Shown here piece by piece: positions 55,827 through 62,454 of a stretch of DNA of 64,000 bases. This stretch comes from Streptomyces panaciradicis. Its GTDB lineage: Bacteria > Actinomycetota > Actinomycetes > Streptomycetales > Streptomycetaceae. A model generated the notes under the pieces. That model was not told the DNA's origin. It worked only from the letters and a program-made list of their open reading frames with translations, and did not search any database. The number at the start of each line of letters is the position of its first letter. The stretch's first letter is position 1. The stretch is from the NCBI RefSeq assembly GCF_023516615.1, contig NZ_JAMGBF010000020.1, forward strand, positions 100,945 to 164,944. The letters are read 5' to 3'. Both the position numbers and the translations under genes were made by a program.

Positions 55827-56336
55827 ATGAGCGACTCCTCCCCCGCCCCCGTCCTCGACGTCTGGTGCGAACTCCAGTGCCCGGACTGCCGCACCGCCCT
55901 GGACGACCTGCGTGCCCTGCGCGCCCGCTACGGCGACCGGCTGGAGCTGCGCCTGCGCCACTTCCCGCTGGAGAAGCACAAGCACGCCTTCGCCGCCGCG
56001 CAGGCCGCCGAGGAGGCGCTGGAGCAGGGCAAGGGCTGGGAGTACGTGGAGGCCGTGCTGGGCCGGGTGGAGGAGCTGGACCGCGCGGGCGAGTCCTTCC
56101 TCGTCGAGGTCGCCCGCGAACTCGGCCTGGACGCCGAGGAGTTCGACACCGCGCTGATCGACGGCCGGCACATCCTGATCGTCGACGCCGACCAGGCGGA
56201 GGGCAAGGCGATCGGCGTCACCGGCACGCCGACGTACGTCATCGACGGCGAGCGCCTGGACGCCGGCAAGGGCCAGGAGGGCCTGCGCGAACGGATCGAG
56301 GAGATCGCGGACCGGCTGCTCGCCCAGAACCCGTGA
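55827..56336 (+). CDS. DsbA-family thioredoxin-like protein (FrnE type)
   Basis: A 169-residue cytoplasmic oxidoreductase-like protein with no signal peptide. The N-terminal CPDC motif (residues 18-21 in LDVWCELQCPDCRTALDDLR) is the redox site, with an extra Cys at 14. The all-helical insert (RHFPLEKHKHAFAAAQAAEE) and the cis-Pro loop GVTGTPTYVIDG are those of DsbA/FrnE. ATG at 55827. It likely handles oxidative stress or a thiol substrate in the cytosol. Convergent with the GNAT gene. Confidence 0.92.
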   Translation: MSDSSPAPVLDVWCELQCPDCRTALDDLRALRARYGDRLELRLRHFPLEKHKHAFAAAQAAEEALEQGKGWEYVEAVLGRVEELDRAGESFLVEVARELGLDAEEFDTALIDGRHILIVDADQAEGKAIGVTGTPTYVIDGERLDAGKGQEGLRERIEEIADRLLAQNP

Positions 56337-56358
56337 GCGTGCCGGCCGTCACCGGCGT

Positions 56359-57183
56359 CTAGAGCAGTTCCTTGTACAGGTGGTAGGTGATCGTCTCGTA
56401 GCCGAGCGACTCGTACAGGCGCTCGGCGGGGGTGTTGCCTGCGAAGACGTTCAGCTGGATCGCGGGGCGGCCGGCGGCCACGCTCTGGGCCTCCGCCAGG
56501 AGCATCAGCGCGCGGCCGTGGCCCCGGCCCCGGTGGTTCGGGTCGGACTCCACCTTGAAGACGAAGCCCTTGCCGTCGCGGGTGCCCATCCAGAGGATGC
56601 CGACCTTCTCCCCCTCGTGCTCCAGGACGCTCAGATCCATTCCCGGGGTGTCCGGTCCGTCCGGCAGCGCGAGGGCGTGGTCCCGCTCGGCCTTGGCCCG
56701 CGCCTCCGCCTCGGGCACCCCGCGCTCGATCCAGCTCTGCGCGTAGCTCTCCTTGTCCTGCTCCTCCCAGGGCCCGAACTCCTCCTGGGTCATGGGCCGG
56801 CCGCGGCTCCCGGCGGGCAGCTCGGGTGCGATCGCGCCGAGCGGCTTCTCCATGTGACGGTTGCGGACGACGTACCCGAGGGTCTTCGCCAGCCGGAGCG
56901 CCGCCTCGGCGCCTGCCGGAACCGACGCCTCGATCCTCTTGCAGCCCCAGCCGCGCAGCACCTCCTCGGCGGCGAGTGCGGCCACCGTGCCCCGGCCGCG
57001 CCGGCGGTCGGGTTCCTCGATGGTCAGGTCCAGGATCTGGGCCACCGACTCGCCGAAGGCGGGACTCGTGGCGAGGTGCACCGTGCCCACGGGGCGGCCG
57101 TTCACGCACACCTGGTAGTGGCGCGACAGCACCCCGTCGTCGGCACGCTGGAGCGGCTCGGTCGGCCGCAGGGTCGTCGTCAT
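56359..57183 (-). CDS. Tandem GNAT N-acetyltransferase
   Basis: A 274-residue protein with two GNAT folds. Each has the acetyl-CoA-binding loop: EEPDRRRGRGTVAALAAEEV in the first (residues about 55-75) and ESDPNHRGRGHGRALMLLAE in the second (about 215-235). The C-terminal NVFAGNTPAERLYESLGYET is the last GNAT motif. Such double-GNAT proteins include mycothiol synthase and resistance enzymes; the specific substrate is not clear. ATG at 57183. Monocistronic. Confidence 0.92.
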   Translation of the reverse strand: MTTTLRPTEPLQRADDGVLSRHYQVCVNGRPVGTVHLATSPAFGESVAQILDLTIEEPDRRRGRGTVAALAAEEVLRGWGCKRIEASVPAGAEAALRLAKTLGYVVRNRHMEKPLGAIAPELPAGSRGRPMTQEEFGPWEEQDKESYAQSWIERGVPEAEARAKAERDHALALPDGPDTPGMDLSVLEHEGEKVGILWMGTRDGKGFVFKVESDPNHRGRGHGRALMLLAEAQSVAAGRPAIQLNVFAGNTPAERLYESLGYETITYHLYKELL

Positions 57184-57236
57184 CAGGGGAGTTCTACCCG
57201 CCGGGAGGCCATGCGTCAGCCCATTTTCCGTGTCTG

Positions 57237-58058
57237 TCACGGATCTTGGTCGGCGCCCGCCTGCTCGTCGAAGACGCGCATGGCCTTGGCGGTCACCGGG
57301 CCCGGCGCGCCGGGCAGTTCGCGGTCGTCGACGCGGTGGACGGCCTGGATGTCGCGCAGGGTGGAGGTGAGGAAGACCTCGTCGGCCCGCTCCAGCACGT
57401 CCAGGGGCAGCTCGGTCTCCACGGCGCCGGTCCACTCGATCGCCAGCGCGCGCGTGATGCCCGCGAGGCAGCCGGAGGCGAGCGGCGGGGTGTGGATCTC
57501 TCCGTCGAGGACGACGAAGACGTTCGAGCCGGTGCCCTCGCAGAGCCGCCCGACCGTGTTGGCGAACAGGGCCTCGGAGGCGCCGTGTTCGTGGGCGCGG
57601 GCGAGCGCGACCACGTTCTCGGCGTACGAGGTCGTCTTCAGGCCGGTCAGCGCGCTGCGTTCGTTGCGCGTCCAGGGCACGGTGATCACGGCCGTGGAGT
57701 CGGGGCGGCGGGCGGTCTCGCCCAGCGCGACCACGAGGGTGGGGCCGTGCTCTCCCCGGTCGGAGCCGAGGGGGCCGTGGCCGCCGGTGTAGGTGATGCG
57801 CAGCCGGCCGAGCGGCATCGGGTTGGCCTCGAGGACGGCGGCGCAGGCGCGCCGCACCTCGTCGTGGTCAGGATCGGGCAGACCCAGACCGCGCGCCGAG
57901 CGGGTCAGCCGGTCGAGATGGCGGGTCAGCGCGAACGGCTTGCCGTCGACCGCCTTCACCGTCTCGAAGATGCCGTCGCCCACGGTCAGGCCGTGGTCGA
58001 AGACGGAGACGCGGGCGGACTCGAGGTCCCGCAGCGCGCCGTCGAGCCAGATCTTCAC
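57237..58058 (-). CDS. pabC: Class IV aminotransferase (4-amino-4-deoxychorismate lyase-like)
   Basis: A 273-residue PLP enzyme. The GTG at 58058 (MKIWLDGALRDLESARVSVF) overlaps the chorismate-binding gene stop (GTGA). The catalytic Lys lies in LTGLKTTSYAENVVALARAH, and the PLP phosphate region in CEGTGSNVFVVLDGEIHTPP, SGCLAGITRALAIEW. FDHGLTVGDGIFETVKAVDG is typical of ADC lyase/BCAT-like proteins. Next to a PabB-like protein it probably makes p-aminobenzoate for folate, or an antibiotic precursor. Confidence 0.88.
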   Translation of the reverse strand: MKIWLDGALRDLESARVSVFDHGLTVGDGIFETVKAVDGKPFALTRHLDRLTRSARGLGLPDPDHDEVRRACAAVLEANPMPLGRLRITYTGGHGPLGSDRGEHGPTLVVALGETARRPDSTAVITVPWTRNERSALTGLKTTSYAENVVALARAHEHGASEALFANTVGRLCEGTGSNVFVVLDGEIHTPPLASGCLAGITRALAIEWTGAVETELPLDVLERADEVFLTSTLRDIQAVHRVDDRELPGAPGPVTAKAMRVFDEQAGADQDP

Positions 58059-59110
58059 GTCGTGATTCCCTCTCCACTCACCTCGTACGTCCCCGACGCT
58101 ACCGCGAGCAGTCGAGACGCCTTGAGCTCGGTCTCCCGCCACTCCGCCTCCGGGTCGGAGCCCCAGGTGATGCCGGCGCCGGTGCCGAAGCGCAGCAGGG
58201 GCTGGTCCCCCGCGGTCCGGTCGATCCAGAAGGTGCGGATGCCGACCGCCAGCTCACCGGTCCCGCGGTCGGCGTCCACCCAGCCGATGCCCCCGCAGTA
58301 CGGCCCCCGGGGCACGGGCTCCAGGGCGTCGAGGATCCGCAGGGCACTGGACTTGGGCGCGCCGGTGACGGAGCCGGGCGGGAAGGCGGCGTCCAGCAGC
58401 TCGGGCCAGCCGGCGCCGTCGCGCAGCTCGCCGCGGACCGTGGAGACGAGATGGACCAGACCGGGGTGCTTCTCCACGGCGCACAGGTCGGGGACGGTGA
58501 CGCTGCCGGTGGCGCACACCCGGCCTATGTCGTTGCGGACCAGGTCGACGATCATGACGTTCTCGGCGTAGTCCTTCTCCAGAAGGTCCGCCTCCGTGCG
58601 CCCGGTGCCCTTGATCGGCCCCGACTCCACGACCCGGCCGCGGCGGCGGAGGAAGAGCTCCGGCGAGGCGGTGGCCGTCTCGACGCCGTGCTCCGGCAGC
58701 CGGATCGTTCCTGCGTACGGCGCCGGGTTGCCGCGGGCCAGCAGCGCCGTGAGGTCGTCCACATCGGCGCCGGGGGCCACGGGGGCGGCGAGCACCCGGC
58801 ACAGGTTCGCCTGGTACACCTCGCCCGCCGCGATGTGCTCACGTATCCGGCGCACCCCGGCCGTGTACGCGGCGCGGTCGAGGGACGACGACCAGTCGCC
58901 CACGGCCGGCCCCTGCCAGCGGCCCGGCACCGGCGCGGGCACCGGCTCCTCGCGTACGTCGTCGAAGCGGGCGCAGGTCAGGCGGCCCTCGAAGTCCGCG
59001 ACGACGGCCCAGAAACCGGTGGAGTCCAGGGCGGCGGGGTCGGCGGTGACGTCGCGGAGACCGGTGGCGACGCGGGTGCCGAAGCGGGCGAGGGGAGGGA
59101 GGTCGTGCAC
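58055..59110 (-). CDS. pabB: Chorismate-binding protein (aminodeoxychorismate synthase component I-like)
   Basis: A 351-residue enzyme of the anthranilate/ADC synthase component I family. The GTG at 59110 (MHDLPPLARFGTRVATGLRD) starts it. Motifs: GEVYQANLCRVLAA, the active-site PIKGTGRTEADLLEKDYAEN, VMIVDLVRNDIGRVCATGSV and the C-terminal FPPGSVTGAPKSSALRILDA. It lacks the longer N-terminal domain of TrpE and is shorter than E. coli PabB (about 450), so it is a minimal form. Coupled to pabC. Confidence 0.9.
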   Translation of the reverse strand: MHDLPPLARFGTRVATGLRDVTADPAALDSTGFWAVVADFEGRLTCARFDDVREEPVPAPVPGRWQGPAVGDWSSSLDRAAYTAGVRRIREHIAAGEVYQANLCRVLAAPVAPGADVDDLTALLARGNPAPYAGTIRLPEHGVETATASPELFLRRRGRVVESGPIKGTGRTEADLLEKDYAENVMIVDLVRNDIGRVCATGSVTVPDLCAVEKHPGLVHLVSTVRGELRDGAGWPELLDAAFPPGSVTGAPKSSALRILDALEPVPRGPYCGGIGWVDADRGTGELAVGIRTFWIDRTAGDQPLLRFGTGAGITWGSDPEAEWRETELKASRLLAVASGTYEVSGEGITT

Positions 59111-59218
59111 GCGTCGAGTCTAGGGCGGGTGTCCGAAAGGTGACCTCGGCGTGTCCCGCCGGAGGCCCTGGCCACGCCCCTGAGCAGGCGCAGCGCAGCA
59201 CGCTGCGCAAACGCGTTT

Positions 59219-59246
59219 TTGTACTGGCCGCGGTATCCGCTAGAGT
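59219..59246 (+). promoter_or_regulatory. Promoter of the tRNA operon
   Basis: TTGTAC (59219-59224), 16-base spacer, TAGAGT (59241-59246), about 40 bases before tRNA-Gly. A small hairpin GCGCAGCG/CGCTGCGC (59188-59208) lies just upstream. Similarity to the vegetative consensus is moderate. Confidence 0.55.
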
Positions 59247-59287
59247 TCAACACGTCGCCGGGCCGCGAGAGCGGAACGAAACGACAA

Positions 59288-59360
59288 GCGGACGTAGCTC
59301 AGTTGGTAGAGCGCAACCTTGCCAAGGTTGAGGTCGCGAGTTCGAGCCTCGTCGTCCGCT
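59288..59360 (+). tRNA. tRNA-Gly (anticodon GCC)
   Basis: A 73-nt cloverleaf: acceptor GCGGACG/CGTCCGC, D-arm GCTC/GAGC, anticodon stem CAACC/GGTTG with loop TTGCCAA (GCC), T-arm GCGAG/CTCGT with TTCGAGC. Discriminator T; CCA not encoded. Confidence 0.97.
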
Positions 59361-59399
59361 CGAAGGAACAAGGGGATCTTCCCGAACCCCTGCACTCCT

Positions 59400-59473
59400 G
59401 GTGGAGTGGCCGAGAGGCGAGGCAACGGCCTGCAAAGCCGTCTACACGGGTTCAAATCCCGTCTCCACCTCCA
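59400..59473 (+). tRNA. tRNA-Cys (anticodon GCA)
   Basis: Acceptor GGTGGAG/CTCCACC, D-arm GGCCGAGAGGCGAGGC, anticodon stem ACGGC/GCCGT with loop CTGCAAA (GCA), T-arm ACGGG/CCCGT with TTCAAAT. Discriminator T is followed by an encoded CCA (59471-59473). It is separated from tRNA-Gly by 39 bases. Confidence 0.97.
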
Positions 59474-59474
59474 A

Positions 59475-59546
59475 GGACGATTAGCTCAGCGGGAGAGCGC
59501 TTCCCTGACACGGAAGAGGTCACTGGTTCAATCCCAGTATCGTCCA
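59475..59546 (+). tRNA. tRNA-Val (anticodon GAC), copy 1
   Basis: A 72-nt cloverleaf with fully paired acceptor GGACGAT/ATCGTCC, anticodon stem CTTCC/GGAAG with loop CTGACAC (GAC) and T-arm ACTGG/CCAGT with TTCAATC. It starts one base after the tRNA-Cys CCA. Confidence 0.97.
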
Positions 59547-59575
59547 CTGGATCTTCGGCATCGAAGGTCTGACCC

Positions 59576-59647
59576 GCGCGATTAGCTCAGCGGGAGAGCG
59601 CTTCCCTGACACGGAAGAGGTCACTGGTTCAATCCCAGTATCGTCCA
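59576..59647 (+). tRNA. tRNA-Val (anticodon GAC), copy 2, chimeric acceptor
   Basis: Same body as copy 1, but the 5' acceptor strand is GCGCGAT (as in copies 3 and 4) and the 3' strand is ATCGTCC (as in copy 1). Pairing gives a C-C mismatch at 2-71 and a G-T at 3-70. It lies exactly 101 bases after copy 1 and before copy 3. It is probably a recombination product and may be weakly functional or dead. Confidence 0.9.
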
Positions 59648-59676
59648 CTGGATCTTCGGCATCGAAGGTCTGACCC

Positions 59677-59748
59677 GCGCGATTAGCTCAGCGGGAGAGC
59701 GCTTCCCTGACACGGAAGAGGTCACTGGTTCAATCCCAGTATCGCGCA
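59677..59748 (+). tRNA. tRNA-Val (anticodon GAC), copy 3
   Basis: Perfect acceptor GCGCGAT/ATCGCGC; body identical to copy 1. The spacer before it repeats the spacer between copies 1 and 2 exactly. Confidence 0.97.
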
Positions 59749-59779
59749 CGCAGTACACACGATCCCGATCGTGGTTCCC

Positions 59780-59851
59780 GCGCGATTAGCTCAGCGGGAG
59801 AGCGCTTCCCTGACACGGAAGAGGTCACTGGTTCAATCCCAGTATCGCGCA
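59780..59851 (+). tRNA. tRNA-Val (anticodon GAC), copy 4
   Basis: Same sequence as copy 3 (GCGCGAT/ATCGCGC). A different, 31-base spacer (ending GTGGTTCCC) precedes it. The operon terminator starts 7 bases later. Confidence 0.97.
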
Positions 59852-59857
59852 CACACC

Positions 59858-59892
59858 GAAGCCCCCGGCCGTCCGAGACGGCCGGGGGCTTC
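59858..59892. terminator. 16-bp terminator of the tRNA operon
   Basis: GAAGCCCCCGGCCGTC (59858-59873), loop CGA, exact complement, then TTCGTGG. It lies between the last tRNA and the convergent zinc-ribbon gene (stop 59906) and probably works both ways. Confidence 0.9.
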
Positions 59893-59905
59893 TTCGTGGT
59901 TCCGG

Positions 59906-60205
59906 TCAGCTGGAGAACAGCATGTGGCCGAAGCTCTTGTGGCGGTGGTGACCGCCGTGGCCGCCGTAGTGACCACCGCCGTGGCCGCCGTGCGGGGCGC
60001 CCCAGGCCGGCGCGGGCGGGGCCGGGTAGGCCTGCGGCGCGGGCGGAGGCGGCGGGGCGGGCTGGGACCACTGGGACTCCAGCCGGGTCAGCGACTCCAG
60101 CTCGCCGTAGTCGAGAAAGATGCCGCGGCAACCGCTGCACTGCTCGATCTGGACGCCGTTGCGGTTGTACGTGTGCATCGGCGCATGGCACTTCGGACAC
60201 TGCAT
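59906..60205 (-). CDS. TFIIB-type zinc-ribbon protein
   Basis: A 99-residue protein. The ATG at 60205 (MQCPKCHAPMHTYNRNGVQI) has GAGGAG upstream. Two Cys pairs, CPKC and CSGC in IEQCSGCRGIFLDYGELESL, form a zinc ribbon of the zf-TFIIB family. The second half is Pro- then Gly/His-rich (APPPPPAPQAYPAPPAPAWG, GGHGGGHYGGHGGHHRHKSF); the His-rich tail could bind metal. Function unknown. A short spacer separates it from the APH-like gene on the same strand. Confidence 0.9.
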   Translation of the reverse strand: MQCPKCHAPMHTYNRNGVQIEQCSGCRGIFLDYGELESLTRLESQWSQPAPPPPPAPQAYPAPPAPAWGAPHGGHGGGHYGGHGGHHRHKSFGHMLFSS

Positions 60206-60285
60206 GGTCGGCTCAACTCCTCGCCGGTCGGTCCTGCTTCGTGTTTCGCCAGGACAGACACTGTCCGGCTGCGGTCGGTTGCACA

Positions 60286-61257
60286 CTACTTCGCCGAAGT
60301 CGGGGTCAACTGCGGCGGGAGCGAACCCATTCGGGCACAGGCGTCGATCACGGACATCTCGATCTCGTCGAGGGGGCGGTTGCCGGTGATCGCCTTGGTG
60401 ACGGCCCGCGCGGCGGTCTGCACGGTCAGGGCGCGGGCCGGGACGTCCAGTGCGGGCCACGGGTCGCCGTCGGCCGGGACCGCCGGACCGCCTCGGGCGC
60501 GGTAGGCGGTGAGGAAGCGGGTCCATTCGTCGGGCGGGAGCAGCCCGCAGGCGTACCAGGCCGCCGGGCGGGCGAGGTCCCAGGCGGGGACGCCGGTGCC
60601 GAGGTCGTCGACGTCGATGAGGAGCCACGGGCCGTCGGGGGCGGGATGGCGGACGAGCTGGCCGAGGTGGAGGTCGCCGTGGCAGAGGGTGGTGGTGTCC
60701 GGCATCGGGGCCTCGGCGCGGGCCCAGGCGGGCAGGGTGGCCCACGCCCGCAGGACGGGCGCCACGGCGGGATGGGGTACGGCGGCCGAGCCGGCGGACG
60801 CGGCGGCGAGACGGGCGACGGCGTCGGCCGCCTTCGCCGGGCCGCGCATGGGCGGCAGGGGGGCGGCCGCGGGCGGGACCGGGGTGCGGTGGAGCCGCGC
60901 GAGGAGCGCGGCGGCGGCCTCCCAGGGGGCGGCGTCGGGCATGTCCGGGTCCACGGGGGTGCCGTAGGGCCAGAAGGTCACGACGCGGCCGTGCAGCTCG
61001 ACGGGCGTGGCGGTCAGTGGGGGCAGCAGGATGCCGGGGAGGTGGGCGGCGACCGCGAGACGGGGAGCGAGGTCGCGCAAGCCTGTGTGGGGGGCGTGGG
61101 CCTTGGCGACCGTGTCCGCGTGCCGGACGACGGTGGCGTCCGGCCGGTCGGCGAGGGTGACGGACTCGCCGCAGGGGCAGCTCGGGGTACGGGTGTGGGC
61201 CGTGGCCTCGGCCCGGACGGTGAGCTCGGCGAGCAAGGGGGTGGCGGTAGCGGTCAC
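60286..61257 (-). CDS. Aminoglycoside phosphotransferase-fold kinase
   Basis: A 323-residue APH/choline-kinase family enzyme. The GTG at 61257 (MTATATPLLAELTVRAEATA) has GGGAG 6 bases upstream. The catalytic loop is LCHGDLHLGQLVRHP, where the usual final Asn is Gln, and the metal-binding Asp pair is in LLIDVDDLGTG. The N-lobe Lys is HADTVAKAHAP. Gln in place of Asn may reduce activity. The real substrate may be a sugar or small alcohol rather than an antibiotic. Confidence 0.9.
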   Translation of the reverse strand: MTATATPLLAELTVRAEATAHTRTPSCPCGESVTLADRPDATVVRHADTVAKAHAPHTGLRDLAPRLAVAAHLPGILLPPLTATPVELHGRVVTFWPYGTPVDPDMPDAAPWEAAAALLARLHRTPVPPAAAPLPPMRGPAKAADAVARLAAASAGSAAVPHPAVAPVLRAWATLPAWARAEAPMPDTTTLCHGDLHLGQLVRHPAPDGPWLLIDVDDLGTGVPAWDLARPAAWYACGLLPPDEWTRFLTAYRARGGPAVPADGDPWPALDVPARALTVQTAARAVTKAITGNRPLDEIEMSVIDACARMGSLPPQLTPTSAK

Positions 61258-61581
61258 GGGGCTCCCTGGGGCGGTGCGGCTGCCTGCCGCAGGGTACGGC
61301 CTTGGGTGCGGCGGTCCTACGGGCCGGGTCACGCAGATCGTGCCGGCCGGATCCCACGGTCGTACCGGCCGGATCGGCGTCGCGTGGTGGCGCCCGGATC
61401 GCGTCGCGTGGTGGTGGCCGTGGCCGCCTCGCATGGTGGTGGCCGTGCCCGGGCACGGCAATGCCGGCGCAGCTCCCCAGCTGCGCCGGCATTTTGTGCC
61501 GTCCGCCGCACCCCCGTCCCCACGGGGTTTCATGGGTGGATGTCCCCGCCCGGACCGCTCTTCCGGGCCTGGGGTCGCCGC
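61258..61581. other. Intergenic region with GC-rich repeats and a hairpin
   Basis: 324 bases without a convincing gene. It contains short imperfect repeats around GCGTGGTGGTGGCCGTGGCC (61360-61450) and a strong hairpin (61460-61493). Frames here are antisense or low-complexity. Confidence 0.55.
61460..61493. terminator. 15-bp hairpin downstream of the 65-residue gene
   Basis: AATGCCGGCGCAGCT (61460-61474), loop CCCC, exact complement (61479-61493). On the plus strand it is followed by TTG, on the minus strand by GCCGTGCC. Most likely ends the minus-strand transcript from 61582. Confidence 0.75.
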
Positions 61582-61779
61582 TCAGCGCCCCAGCATCACT
61601 CCCACGGACGACGCCTGTGTGGCCACGGTCTCCCAGCCGTCGAAGACGAAGAAGAGCAGGGCCGCCAGGGGAAGGACCATGAGCGTCGCCACCAGGGGGT
61701 GGCGGCGGCCCGTGCGGCGGGGGCGGAGCGTACTGCGCTCCAGCGTGCGGAACTGTGTCCGCGGTGCCGTCAAGGCCAT
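61582..61779 (-). CDS. 65-residue membrane protein
   Basis: The ATG at 61779 follows GAGAGGGAC (MALTAPRTQFRTLERSTLRP). A basic N-terminus (RPRRTGRRHPL) precedes one hydrophobic segment (VATLMVLPLAALLFFVFDGW, about residues 30-49), and the C-terminus is short (ETVATQASSVGVMLGR). The topology suggests the N-terminus is inside. I do not recognise a family. Confidence 0.78.
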   Translation of the reverse strand: MALTAPRTQFRTLERSTLRPRRTGRRHPLVATLMVLPLAALLFFVFDGWETVATQASSVGVMLGR

Positions 61780-61976
61780 GGTCCCTCTCCTGACCGATCT
61801 TGTTGTCATTGGCAGCGGCGGGTGTCTGACCTCGGGGGACGAGTGCTGCACCCGCCGCTTGACCTCAAATCTAGGCGTCCGGCGTGCTCGGGTCGTCATG
61901 CCCTCGTACCGATTGGCGGGCCTCCCGGAGGATGAGCCGCCGGGCGAGGAGTACTCCCCTGGGTGGAGACGAGGAC

Positions 61977-62252
61977 CTAGGTCTCAGGGTCTTCCCCGAG
62001 GGGCTGCCCGATGTGTGCGCGCTTTTCCGAGCTGTCCTCCCTCGGGACCGGCTGCTCGACCAGGGCCAGGACCCGGTTCGCCATGAAACGGGCGGTGCGG
62101 ACCACCGATCCGTTTCGGGTGACTTCGCTCACTTCCACCACACCTCGGCGTACCGCCGTCTCCACCCTGCGGCCCGCCCGGCTCGCCACCACCTCGTAGG
62201 TGCGGGTCGTGTCCCCCGCGTCCACCACTATCTCCACACGGTCACCCTTCAC
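61977..62252 (-). CDS. 91-residue protein of unknown function
   Basis: A GTG at 62252 (MKGDRVEIVVDAGDTTRTYE) with AAGGGGG upstream gives a beta-rich small protein: VEIVVDAGDTTRTYEVVASR, RRVETAVRRGVVEVSEVTRN, SVVRTARFMANRVLALVEQP, with a hydrophilic tail. It could be a small single-domain DNA- or protein-binding factor. No family is recognised. Divergent from the Ser/Thr kinase, with a hairpin in the divergent region. Confidence 0.78.
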   Translation of the reverse strand: MKGDRVEIVVDAGDTTRTYEVVASRAGRRVETAVRRGVVEVSEVTRNGSVVRTARFMANRVLALVEQPVPREDSSEKRAHIGQPLGEDPET

Positions 62253-62275
62253 GGGTTCAATCCCCCTTCTGTGAT

Positions 62276-62334
62276 GGGTGGTTGGCAGCACGGCCAGCGG
62301 CAAGTCCGCCTGCCGCCGTGCTCCCTGACCACCC
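62276..62334. other. 59-base compound hairpin in a divergent promoter region
   Basis: Outer stem GGGTGGT (62276-62282) with ACCACCC (62328-62334), inner stem AGCACGGC (62287-62294) with GCCGTGCT (62315-62322). It lies between the GTG at 62252 (minus) and the kinase start (plus), where a terminator is not expected. It could be a regulatory structure or a remnant of a small mobile palindrome. Confidence 0.6.
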
Positions 62335-62454
62335 CTCAAGTCTCCCACCCGGCACTGACAATCGATCTGGGCGAGAGGGCGCGGCCTCTGCGCGCGGGCG
62401 GCCGCGGAAACGTAAGCTGTGCCACGTCACACGGACCGGGCAGCGGGGATGAAC

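Larger units (their letters stand above)
59475..59675 (+). repeat. 101-bp tandem duplication in the tRNA-Val cluster
   Basis: Copy 1 to copy 2 and copy 2 to copy 3 are both exactly 101 bases apart, with an identical 29-base spacer ending CTGACCCGC. The unit (tRNA body plus spacer) is duplicated; copy 3 to copy 4 (103 bases) is not part of it. Confidence 0.92.

Noticed and set aside
59475..59851. CRISPR-like array at the regularly spaced repeats
   Set aside because: The repeats are complete tRNA-Val genes with cloverleaf structure, and the spacers are identical rather than unique.
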